A DNA stretch of 5,682 bases from DATHWB01 sp040902855 (GCA_040902855.1 JBBDWN010000049.1:1-5682); one strand, 5' to 3'. Positions 1 to 4,860 are shown, counted from the stretch's first letter. Program-made: numbers and translations. Notes: a model not told the origin generated them from the sequence alone.

Positions 1-246
1 GCGGTGAAGTGGAACCAGCCGTTCTACGGCTTCGAGGGAGAAGGCTGGTTCCTCGGATTCCGGTGTTTTACCAAGTACGTCCAGATCTCATTTTTCCGTG
101 GGACCTCGCTCGACCCGATGCCGCCCAAGGGGTCGAAGCATCCCGAAGTACGGTATTTCGACATCTATGAGGACGCCTCCCTGGACGAGAACCTGCTCCG
201 CTCGTGGATCGAACAGGCGAGTGGGCTACCGCCCGAGAAGTTCTGA
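1..246 (+). CDS. DUF1801-type protein, 3' end (5' truncated)
   Basis: The reading frame is open at the window's left edge and ends at TGA 244-246, giving 81 visible residues. The visible part has the pattern of the C-terminal half of the DUF1801 (YdhG/YjbR-like) fold: a KWNQPFYG motif, then GEGWFLGF, then a basic/aromatic strand ending in SFFRGTSL, then RYFDIYED and a final helix ending in WIEQASGLP. A GTG at position 4 could be read as a start, but the KWNQP motif is internal in this family, whose members are usually about 130-145 residues, so the true start lies upstream. The biochemical role of the family is not well defined and I assign none. It ends 72 bases before the next plus-strand gene and shows no obvious link to it. 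Confidence 0.82.
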   Translation, partial: AVKWNQPFYGFEGEGWFLGFRCFTKYVQISFFRGTSLDPMPPKGSKHPEVRYFDIYEDASLDENLLRSWIEQASGLPPEKF

Positions 247-318
247 GGCTGCTTTCTTTCGGATGGTGGCTCGGCGCCCGGACGGCTTACGACTGTGAGA
301 ATCGGTAGGTTGGTCGAT

Positions 319-549
319 GTGACTCAGCCAATCTCCGTACGGCTCGATCGAGACGCAATCCAGGCTCTCTCGTTGCTCGAAGCGACCGGGATGACCCAGT
401 CCAAAGCGATCGGCTCCGCGCTGGTGTCGGCGGCGAAGCGACTACGGGATAACGCGGCACTCGCCGACGAGGTGGCCGTCCTCGAAGCCGACGATGAGGA
501 TCGGGCCGAGATGCAGGCCGTGGCCGAGATGATGGGGCGCCTCGGCTGA
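319..549 (+). CDS. Small ribbon-helix-helix protein, antitoxin-like
   Basis: This is a 76-residue protein if the GTG at 319 is used. A GTG at 295 would add eight residues, but the fold begins with TQPISVRLD, so the later start fits better. Residues 3-9 form a short beta strand. Residues 11-22 and 26-43 form two helices around a GMTQSKAI turn, which is the Arc/MetJ/CopG ribbon-helix-helix pattern for DNA binding as a dimer. Residues 45-76 are an acidic tail ending in AEMMGRLG, resembling the C-terminal toxin-binding segment of actinobacterial MazE-like antitoxins. A weak ribosome-binding sequence, GGTAGG, lies at 304-309. No toxin gene follows: a tRNA gene on the other strand begins 12 bases after the stop. 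The DNA-binding fold is well supported. The antitoxin role is inference, and a stand-alone regulator is equally possible. Confidence 0.68.
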   Translation: MTQPISVRLDRDAIQALSLLEATGMTQSKAIGSALVSAAKRLRDNAALADEVAVLEADDEDRAEMQAVAEMMGRLG

Positions 550-561
550 CAAGGACTGCGG

Positions 562-650
562 CGGAGGGGGAGGGATTCGAACCCTCGAAGAGCGTGAGCC
601 CTTACGGCATTTCGAGTGCCGCGCACTAGACCGGACTATGCGACCCCTCC
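562..650 (-). tRNA. tRNA-Ser, anticodon CGA
   Basis: Read on the minus strand, the 89 bases fold as a class II tRNA. The acceptor is GGAGGGG (650-644) paired with CCCCTCC (569-563), with discriminator G at 562. The anticodon stem CGGCA/TGCCG encloses the loop CTCGAAA, so the anticodon is CGA, reading UCG. A long variable arm follows (AAGGGC, loop TCAC, GCTCTT), and the T arm is GAGGG, TTCGAAT, CCCTC. The long variable arm is the main identity element seen by seryl-tRNA synthetase, which is encoded further right in this window. CCA is not encoded: the next bases are CCG. It is the second of two tandem tRNA-Ser genes in the direction of transcription. Confidence 0.96.
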
Positions 651-672
651 AGGGTCGGGCAGCGTACCGCCC

Positions 673-696
673 CACACCCGGGCCGGCACACCCGGG
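673..696. repeat. 10-bp direct repeat in the tRNA spacer
   Basis: CACACCCGGG occurs at 673-682 and again at 687-696, separated by CCGG. Each copy ends in the palindrome CCCGGG. The repeat lies between the two tRNA-Ser genes, directly beside the hairpin at 697-719. It is short and GC-rich, so chance or slippage is possible. Confidence 0.6.
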
Positions 697-719
697 ATCA
701 CGACCTTCTCAGTCGTGAT
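697..719 (-). terminator. Perfect 8-bp hairpin 3' of tRNA-Ser(GGA)
   Basis: ATCACGAC (697-704) and GTCGTGAT (712-719) are exact reverse complements with a 7-base loop. In transcript order the hairpin begins three bases after the discriminator base of tRNA-Ser(GGA). No T tract follows; the next bases are CCCGGG. It could therefore be a weak terminator, a 3'-end processing signal between two co-transcribed tRNAs, or a relic. The pairing is seen directly; the role is inferred. Confidence 0.4.
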
Positions 720-721
720 GG

Positions 722-810
722 CGGAGGGGGAGGGATTTGAACCCTCGAAGAGCGTGAACCCTTACAGCATTTCCAATGCTGCGCACTAGACCAGACTATG
801 CGACCCCTCC
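722..810 (-). tRNA. tRNA-Ser, anticodon GGA
   Basis: This 89-base class II tRNA has the same acceptor (GGAGGGG/CCCCTCC), discriminator G, D arm and long variable arm as its neighbour. The anticodon stem is CAGCA/TGCTG around the loop TTGGAAA, so the anticodon is GGA, reading UCC and UCU. The T loop is TTCAAAT rather than TTCGAAT. The variable arm has one C-to-T change that turns a C-G pair into a T-G wobble. CCA is not encoded. It is the upstream member of the pair. Its 5' end is 54 bases from the divergent tadA start. Confidence 0.96.
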
Positions 811-821
811 GGGGAGCGGTC

Positions 822-852
822 AGGATACCGACGTGCCGAGACCCGGACGCAA
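822..852 (-). promoter_or_regulatory. Candidate promoter of the tRNA-Ser pair
   Basis: On the minus strand TATCCT (827-822) resembles a -10 hexamer and lies 11 bases upstream of the tRNA-Ser(GGA) 5' end, a suitable distance for a start site just ahead of the tRNA. TTGCGT (852-847) could serve as -35, but the 19-base spacer is longer than the ideal 17. It lies in the divergent interval shared with tadA. Confidence 0.32.
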
Positions 853-855
853 ATC

Positions 856-860
856 AGGAG
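856..860 (+). promoter_or_regulatory. Ribosome-binding site of tadA
   Basis: AGGAG lies four bases ahead of the ATG at 865. It fixes that ATG as the start; the N-terminal sequence from there also matches the family. Confidence 0.75.
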
Positions 861-864
861 TGAC

Positions 865-1338
865 ATGACAGACCGATGGAACGACGCGATGGATCGTGCC
901 CTCGCCCAGGCCGCCCGGGCCCCAGGACACGGAGACGTCCCCGTCGGTGCCGTTCTCCTCGACCCGGACGGGACGATCGTCGCCGAAGACCACAACCGGC
1001 GGGAACAATCCGCCGACCCAACCGCCCACGCCGAGATCCTCGTCCTGCGAGCGGCGGCCACTGAAAGCTGGCGGCTGGACCACCACACGCTCGTCGTCAC
1101 CCTCGAACCCTGCGCCATGTGCGCCGGTGCGGCGGTGCTCGCCCGTCTCGAGCGAATCGTGTACGGGGCGGCGGATCTCAAAGCCGGCGCCTGTTGGAGC
1201 CTGTACAACATCCCCCAGGACGAGCGCCTCAACCACACAATGGAGTTGGTTGCGGGTGTCCGCCAGGAAGAGTGTTCGACGATCCTCGACGACTTCTTCG
1301 CCGCCCGTCGTCTTGAGAACGGGACGTCCACCTCGTAG
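865..1338 (+). CDS. tadA: tRNA-specific adenosine deaminase TadA
   Basis: This 157-residue protein is the usual length for TadA, which deaminates adenosine 34 to inosine in tRNA-Arg(ACG) in the cytoplasm so that one tRNA can read three codons. The cytidine/deoxycytidylate deaminase zinc motifs are complete. HAE is at 55-57, with His55 as zinc ligand and Glu57 as proton shuttle. PCAMC is at 82-86, with Cys83 and Cys86 as zinc ligands. DVPVGAV at 24-30 and the KAGAC...SLYN segment at 106-115 are typical of TadA rather than of other deaminases. The ATG has a good ribosome-binding site. It is transcribed away from the two tRNA-Ser genes. Its TAG stop (1336-1338) forms the first half of the predicted -10 box of the SRP RNA gene. 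Confidence 0.95.
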   Translation: MTDRWNDAMDRALAQAARAPGHGDVPVGAVLLDPDGTIVAEDHNRREQSADPTAHAEILVLRAAATESWRLDHHTLVVTLEPCAMCAGAAVLARLERIVYGAADLKAGACWSLYNIPQDERLNHTMELVAGVRQEECSTILDDFFAARRLENGTSTS

Positions 1339-1341
1339 CGT
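1313..1341 (+). promoter_or_regulatory. Predicted promoter of the SRP RNA, inside the tadA 3' end
   Basis: TTGAGA (1313-1318) matches the sigma-70/SigA -35 consensus TTGACA at five of six positions. A 17-base spacer then leads to TAGCGT (1336-1341), which keeps the key T-A and final T of a -10 box. The expected start site, 7-9 bases further on, is about 1348-1350, exactly where the SRP RNA terminal stem begins. The TAG of the -10 box is the tadA stop codon. Confidence 0.6.
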
Positions 1342-1349
1342 CGCGTACC

Positions 1350-1500
1350 CGCCCTTGGAGGGTGGGCGTTCGTCGGGTGCGGGTCCCGCACAGCGAGACA
1401 CGGTGAATCTGGTCAGGTCCGGAAGGAAGCAGCCATAAGCCGGCGGATCGGGTGTTGCGGGAGCGCCTGGCCCACAGACGGCGCCCACCCTCGAAGGGCG
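1350..1500 (+). ncRNA. ffs: Signal recognition particle RNA (small bacterial type, long terminal stem)
   Basis: The universally conserved helix 8 core is present at 1411-1434: GGTCAGG, then the GGAA tetraloop region, then AGCAGCC, which binds the M domain of Ffh. Outward from it the flanks pair as a rod. CGG 1401-1403 pairs with CCG 1440-1442, and TCCCGCA 1384-1390 with TGCGGGA 1456-1462. CGTC 1371-1374 pairs with GACG 1477-1480. The terminal stem 1350-1368 pairs with 1482-1500 at 18 of 19 positions. I see no helix 3/4 Alu domain, so this is the small type. At about 151 bases it would be longer than the roughly 100-115 bases usual for that type. The ends are set from the outer stem and the predicted promoter. 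If processing trims it, the mature RNA is shorter. SRP RNA with Ffh and FtsY targets membrane proteins to the translocon. Confidence 0.93.
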
Positions 1501-1530
1501 CCCCGGGAAACCCATGGTTCAGGAAGCCCT
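1501..1530. other. Short convergent intergenic gap
   Basis: Only 30 bases separate the SRP RNA from the stop codon of the converging lipoprotein gene. There is no T tract and no clear intrinsic terminator. GAAGGGC (1493-1499) and GCCCTTC (1526-1532) form a 7-bp inverted repeat with a 26-base loop, too loose to call a terminator. Confidence 0.5.
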
Positions 1531-2091
1531 TCAGCGGAGGAAGTCGGCGGCGGTCTGGGCGGCGGAGGAGTCGTCGCCGCCGAGGCCGCGTGCGGCAAGT
1601 TCGATCGTCTGCAACGCCGACATCCCCTGGTTCGACCCCCACGCCACGAGTGCGGCCACAGCCGCATCCGAGTCGTCACCCCAGTCGGTTCCCACCACCG
1701 TCCCGTCGCCGCCGAGGGCGATCAGGGAACCACTGAGCACCCGGCCGTCCGGGGTGACGTCGATCAGAGGGAACACGACGGCTACCACACGGTCTGCCGA
1801 GGCGAGAAACGTCCCGATGCCCCCGGACGACAGTGGATCTCGGACGAACTCAAACGGTTCAGGCACGGGCGCCGACGGGTACAGCGACACGATCTCGGCG
1901 GTGGCGTCCGGTGCGAGAACATCGAGACGAGCCTCGTCACCCCCACCCGCAAGGCGATCCCGACCCGCCACCTCCAGGCCGTCGGCGTCAACAGCCACGA
2001 GGAATGTGGAGGCGGCGATCGCCGCTTCGGCGGCCCCGCTCCCGCCGCCACACGCCGCCACCGCCACGGCCAAGACCACAAGACGTTTCAC
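1531..2091 (-). CDS. Small secreted lipoprotein of unknown function
   Basis: The product is 186 residues if the GTG at 2091 is used. This start is chosen because it has a good ribosome-binding site (GGAG, five bases ahead) and opens directly with a lipoprotein signal peptide: K2 and R3, a hydrophobic run, then the lipobox VAAC with Cys14 as the lipid-modified residue, followed by a GGGSG linker. The frame is open further upstream, to 2223, but that would place a long basic, non-signal stretch before the hydrophobic core. The mature part is Ala/Gly/Asp-rich, with alternating short strands such as AEIVSLYP and DRVVAVVFPLIDV, and a C-terminal helix. I recognise no domain. The GTG overlaps the TGA of the methyltransferase gene as GTGA, so translation is probably coupled. 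Location on the outer face of the cytoplasmic membrane is inferred from the lipobox. Confidence 0.75.
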   Translation of the reverse strand: MKRLVVLAVAVAACGGGSGAAEAAIAASTFLVAVDADGLEVAGRDRLAGGGDEARLDVLAPDATAEIVSLYPSAPVPEPFEFVRDPLSSGGIGTFLASADRVVAVVFPLIDVTPDGRVLSGSLIALGGDGTVVGTDWGDDSDAAVAALVAWGSNQGMSALQTIELAARGLGGDDSSAAQTAADFLR

Positions 2092-2720
2092 GTCTTCTCC
2101 AACACGACGCCGTGGACGAAACCGAGAGGACCCATCCTCCACGAAGCGATCACCGTCATCCCCGGCGCCACGTAGAGAAGTTCGGGAGGACCCAACTTGT
2201 CGAGCGAACGATGGAGGTACCAATAGTCGGCAGGTGCTCGGGCGATGAGCCCTGCCAGCGGGAGGAACACCGCCGAACCGAGCCTGTGGAACGCGGCCGC
2301 CAGTTTGTTCCGGGGTCGACCCAGGTCGACGATGACCGCTCGTCCTCCGGAACGGAGAACCCGTGTGATCTCGGCGAGGGTGTCGCGCACCGAGGTGAGG
2401 TTGCGGAAGACGTATGCACTGAACACCCCATCCAGACTGCCGTCGGCGAACGGGAGAGCCTCGCCGACTGCGACGACCCGATCCGGAATGGGCCCGAGGG
2501 CGAGCATTTCGTGGACCGGGTCGAGGGCGATCACCCGCCGGTCGCCGAAGATCGGTGCGGCCGCGCCGGTCCCGCTTCCCAGATCGAGCACGGTCCCTGC
2601 CGGGAGATGGCGTGCCGCCCTTCTCCTCCAGTTCTGGTCCTGTCCGAACGACAGGATCCGGTTGATGAGGTCGTAGCGACGGGCAATACGGGCAAAGATC
2701 GGATCGGATTCGGCGCTCAC
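2088..2720 (-). CDS. menG: UbiE/MenG-type demethylmenaquinone methyltransferase
   Basis: This 210-residue SAM-dependent methyltransferase probably carries out the last step of menaquinone synthesis, C-methylation of demethylmenaquinone, at the inner face of the membrane. Family signs are as follows. The N-terminal IFARIARRYDLINRILSFG (8-26) resembles the UbiE VAxxYDxMNDxxSxG motif. VLDLGSGTG (44-52) is SAM motif I, and Asp67 in ALDP is placed for the SAM ribose. ALPFADGSLDGVFSAYVFRN (88-107) matches the UbiE LPF..FD....RN region. The segment AVFLPLAGLIARAPADYWYL (150-169) matches the family's LP-GLI--D---Y-YL stretch. It is somewhat shorter than typical members (about 230-250). The GTG start overlaps the serS stop as GTGA, and its own TGA overlaps the lipoprotein start in the same way. 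A methyltransferase acting on another lipid-soluble substrate cannot be excluded. Confidence 0.85.
   Translation of the reverse strand: MSAESDPIFARIARRYDLINRILSFGQDQNWRRRAARHLPAGTVLDLGSGTGAAAPIFGDRRVIALDPVHEMLALGPIPDRVVAVGEALPFADGSLDGVFSAYVFRNLTSVRDTLAEITRVLRSGGRAVIVDLGRPRNKLAAAFHRLGSAVFLPLAGLIARAPADYWYLHRSLDKLGPPELLYVAPGMTVIASWRMGPLGFVHGVVLEKT
2097..2100 (-). promoter_or_regulatory. Ribosome-binding site of the lipoprotein gene
   Basis: GGAG, read on the minus strand, lies within the last codons of the methyltransferase gene, five bases before the GTG at 2091. It decides the start of the lipoprotein in favour of the signal-peptide form. Confidence 0.65.
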
Positions 2721-3766
2721 GGAGCTTCGATGACGTCGAAGCCCGTATACGGGCGCAGCACGGCGGGGATCATGATGGAGCCGTCGGCCTGCTGGTGGTT
2801 CTCGATGATCGCCAGAATCGACCGTCCGACCGCCACCGCGGTGCCATTCAGGGTGTGGACCAACTCGTTGCTCTTCTCTCCCCTATACCGGATCAGGAGA
2901 CGACGAGACTGGAAGTCGGTGGTGTTCGAACACGACGTGATCTCGCGATAGGTCTCTTGGCTCGGAAACCACGCCTCGATGTCGTACTTCTTGGAAGCCG
3001 ACGAACCCAGGTCTCCGGCGGCGACGTTGACGATCCGGTAGGGGACGTCATAGGCGGAGACGATCTCCTCTTCGATGGCCAGCAGGCGCTCGTGCTCCTC
3101 CGGAGAGGACTCGGGGAGGACGAAGGCGAACATCTCGACCTTGTCGAACTGGTGGACGCGGAAGATGCCGGCGGTGTCCTTGCCGTAGGTTCCCGCCTCC
3201 CGACGGAAGCAACTCGAAAAGCCGGCGTAGCGAATAGGGAGTGCTTCCTGATCGAGGATCTCGTCGGCGTGATAGGCCGCCATCGGCACCTCCGAGGTTC
3301 CCACCAGGAANNNNNNNNNNNNNNNNNNNNNNNNNNNNNNNNNNNNNNNNNNNNNNNNNNNNNNNNNNNNNNNNNNNNNNNNNNNNNNNNNNNNNNNNNN
3401 NNNNNNNNNNACGTTGTCCGCATCGGTGAAGCCGTCCGCAGCAGAAGGGTCGACCAAATTGGGGATCGTCACCCACCGAGCCTCGAAGGCCGTCTGGGCT
3501 TCGTCCGCCCGGACGGACAGTTCCTTGAAGCGCTCCGAGACCCTGCTCATCTGGGCGATGGCCTCGGCCTTCTCGTCGCCGGAGAGCTGGGCGATGCGTT
3601 TGCCCGCCTCGCGCTGTTCGGCACGCAATGTCTCGGACTCGTGCCGCACCCGCCGGACCTCTTCGTCGAGACGAACCAACTCCGCCACGTCCAGTTCGAT
3701 CCCGCGCCGGGCAAGGGACCGTTCGAGCCTCTCAGGGTCGGTGCGCAGGACGGTGATATCGATCAT
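2717..3766 (-). CDS. serS: Seryl-tRNA synthetase, interrupted by an assembly gap
   Basis: SerRS charges tRNA-Ser with serine in the cytoplasm. Residues 1-100 form the N-terminal antiparallel coiled-coil arm that grips the long variable arm of tRNA-Ser; it ends in the family motif TIPNL (100-104). Beyond the gap come GTSEVP, carrying the serine-binding TxE motif. The class II motif 2 region CFRREAGTYGKDTAGIFR follows, then HQFDKVEM, YREITSCSN, and motif 3 with LNGTAVAVGR and the closing LRPY. Apart from the gap the gene looks intact. As drawn it has 349 codons, 34 of them touching N, whereas bacterial SerRS is usually about 420-430 residues. Roughly 110 residues, including motif 1, are therefore hidden. 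The ATG at 3766 lacks a clear ribosome-binding site. The gene lies 37 bases after the CARDB-like gene and overlaps menG by GTGA. Confidence 0.95.
   Translation of the reverse strand: MIDITVLRTDPERLERSLARRGIELDVAELVRLDEEVRRVRHESETLRAEQREAGKRIAQLSGDEKAEAIAQMSRVSERFKELSVRADEAQTAFEARWVTIPNLVDPSAADGFTDADNXXXXXXXXXXXXXXXXXXXXXXXXXXXXXXXXXXFLVGTSEVPMAAYHADEILDQEALPIRYAGFSSCFRREAGTYGKDTAGIFRVHQFDKVEMFAFVLPESSPEEHERLLAIEEEIVSAYDVPYRIVNVAAGDLGSSASKKYDIEAWFPSQETYREITSCSNTTDFQSRRLLIRYRGEKSNELVHTLNGTAVAVGRSILAIIENHQQADGSIMIPAVLRPYTGFDVIEAP
3311..3410. other. Assembly gap of 100 N inside serS
   Basis: Exactly 100 N lie within the seryl-tRNA synthetase gene. The round length suggests a scaffolding placeholder rather than a measured gap. 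The two bases before the gap on the coding strand are GT, so the first hidden codon is Val (GTN). Coding resumes with a complete codon at 3310. Confidence 0.98.
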
Positions 3767-3803
3767 TACGAGGCGGATGGTACCGAGCCGACGACGCCAG
3801 CCG

Positions 3804-4826
3804 TCAGCCGCCTTCGGTGGTCGTCGTGGTCACCGTGCCCTCGTTGACGCGGAACGACAGGGTGCGGCTGTTGTCGGCCGTCTCGCTCTCGCCCGGAGCA
3901 AGGGCCAGCCTCACGATGAGCGAGTAGGAACGTCCCGGAGTGACGGTGAGAGGCTCGAAGGTGACGGTCGTCTTCGCCTTCGCCTCGAGCGACGGCACGT
4001 CGAGACTCGCCGACTGCGCCGACCCGTCACCCCCGACGACCTCCACGGTCAAAAACGTCGCCTCGGAGGTGGCGTTGCCCGCATTCGTCACAACGACCCG
4101 CACTACGAGCTCCTCTGCAGCGTCCACGACGAGCGTCCCACCCGTGTCGAGAACCCACTCCGGCACCGTGGTCACTTGCTCCACCGCCAAGGCGGCGTCC
4201 AGCGCGAGCGGCGAGCCGTTGACGCGGGCCTGGCCGAGGAGAGTCTGCACCGCGGGGGCGATCGGGTAGCCCTCGGGGAGGAACCGCACGTCCGGCATCG
4301 GCGACACCGGCTGGGTGACATCGGCGGCGGCAAGGGCTTCCACGACCTCGGCGTAGAGACGGTCGCCGGCCCGGAGTTCGAGGAGATCGTCAACCAACAG
4401 ATCGCTGAGTCCGAGAGACTCGTCCCCGTCCGCTGCGGCGAGGAGATGCTCGGTGAACCCGCTCGTCCCCCTCTCCCACGATTCGAGGGTGAGATCCAGG
4501 AGGGCAAGGACGGCCACGAACTCGGGCGGCGGATCCTCCAGTTCGGCGATGTAGGTCCGGACCTCGGCGAGACGAACCCCCGCCTCGTCGGTCACGGTCT
4601 GCAGTTCGACCCGATCGACCGATCCCATCCTCGAGACCAGGTCACGGAACACTTCCGCCCGGCGCGACACTCGCAACACCTGCGAGCGCACGTCTTCGGC
4701 GAGCAGGGGTGATGACGGCGTGGCGGCCTGGCTGAGACCGATCGCCACCAGGAGCAGAGTCACGAGGCCCAACGGAAGAAGCCAACGACGACGCTGTCTG
4801 GGGCGACCGAACGCATCGTTGATCAA
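3804..4826 (-). CDS. Membrane-anchored or secreted protein with CARDB-like domain
   Basis: The protein has 340 residues from a TTG at 4826. No ATG or GTG lies between this TTG and an upstream in-frame TGA, and no clear ribosome-binding site precedes it, so the start is uncertain. Residues 8-14 are basic. Residues 15-35 are a hydrophobic segment ending in LSQAA, which could be a signal peptide (cleavage after Ala34 or Ala35) or an anchor. Residues 40-170 look helical and acidic. Residues about 230-328 resemble a CARDB/Ig-like beta domain, with VRVVVTNAGNATS, then LEAKAKTTVTFEPL, then the family-typical ADNSRTLSF. The tail ends in a Thr run, TVTTTTTEGG. A role outside the membrane, such as adhesion or envelope structure, is inference only. 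It is the first gene of the apparent operon and lies 125 bases after the transposase gene. Confidence 0.72.
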   Translation of the reverse strand: MINDAFGRPRQRRRWLLPLGLVTLLLVAIGLSQAATPSSPLLAEDVRSQVLRVSRRAEVFRDLVSRMGSVDRVELQTVTDEAGVRLAEVRTYIAELEDPPPEFVAVLALLDLTLESWERGTSGFTEHLLAAADGDESLGLSDLLVDDLLELRAGDRLYAEVVEALAAADVTQPVSPMPDVRFLPEGYPIAPAVQTLLGQARVNGSPLALDAALAVEQVTTVPEWVLDTGGTLVVDAAEELVVRVVVTNAGNATSEATFLTVEVVGGDGSAQSASLDVPSLEAKAKTTVTFEPLTVTPGRSYSLIVRLALAPGESETADNSRTLSFRVNEGTVTTTTTEGG

Positions 4827-4860
4827 CTGGGCGACGAGAATTTCGACGACGGTGAAACGG

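Noticed and set aside
295..318. Earlier GTG start for the ribbon-helix-helix gene
   Set aside because: The eight added residues (VRIGRLVD) lie outside the fold, and no ribosome-binding sequence precedes the GTG at 295.
562..810. The two tRNA-like repeats as a possible CRISPR or other repeat array
   Set aside because: There are only two copies, and each folds as a full class II tRNA-Ser with a proper anticodon.
820..1515. Minus-strand open frame opposite tadA and ffs
   Set aside because: TadA has both zinc motifs and a ribosome-binding site, and the SRP core is on the plus strand. The opposite frame has no such support.
2092..2223. N-terminal extension of the lipoprotein to a start at 2223
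   Set aside because: It would put 44 mostly polar and basic residues before the signal peptide and overlap menG by 136 bases. The GTG at 2091 has its own ribosome-binding site.
1514..2248. Plus-strand open frame of 244 codons, the place where dnaX might be expected
   Set aside because: The translation is Ser/Thr/Arg/Pro-rich and has none of the DnaX features such as a Walker A motif. The minus-strand lipoprotein explains the region better.
1833..2951. Plus-strand open frame of 372 codons
   Set aside because: It is antisense to the lipoprotein, menG and serS, which have clear family motifs and GTGA junctions. The translation is Arg/Pro-rich and low in complexity.
2795..3847. Plus-strand open frame of 350 codons spanning the N run
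   Set aside because: It is antisense to serS, includes the unknown bases, and shows no family signature.
3414..4712. Long plus-strand open frame of 432 codons
   Set aside because: It runs antisense across the N-terminal part of serS and most of the CARDB-like gene. Its translation is Arg/Ser/His-rich with no recognisable motif; it is a high-GC shadow frame.
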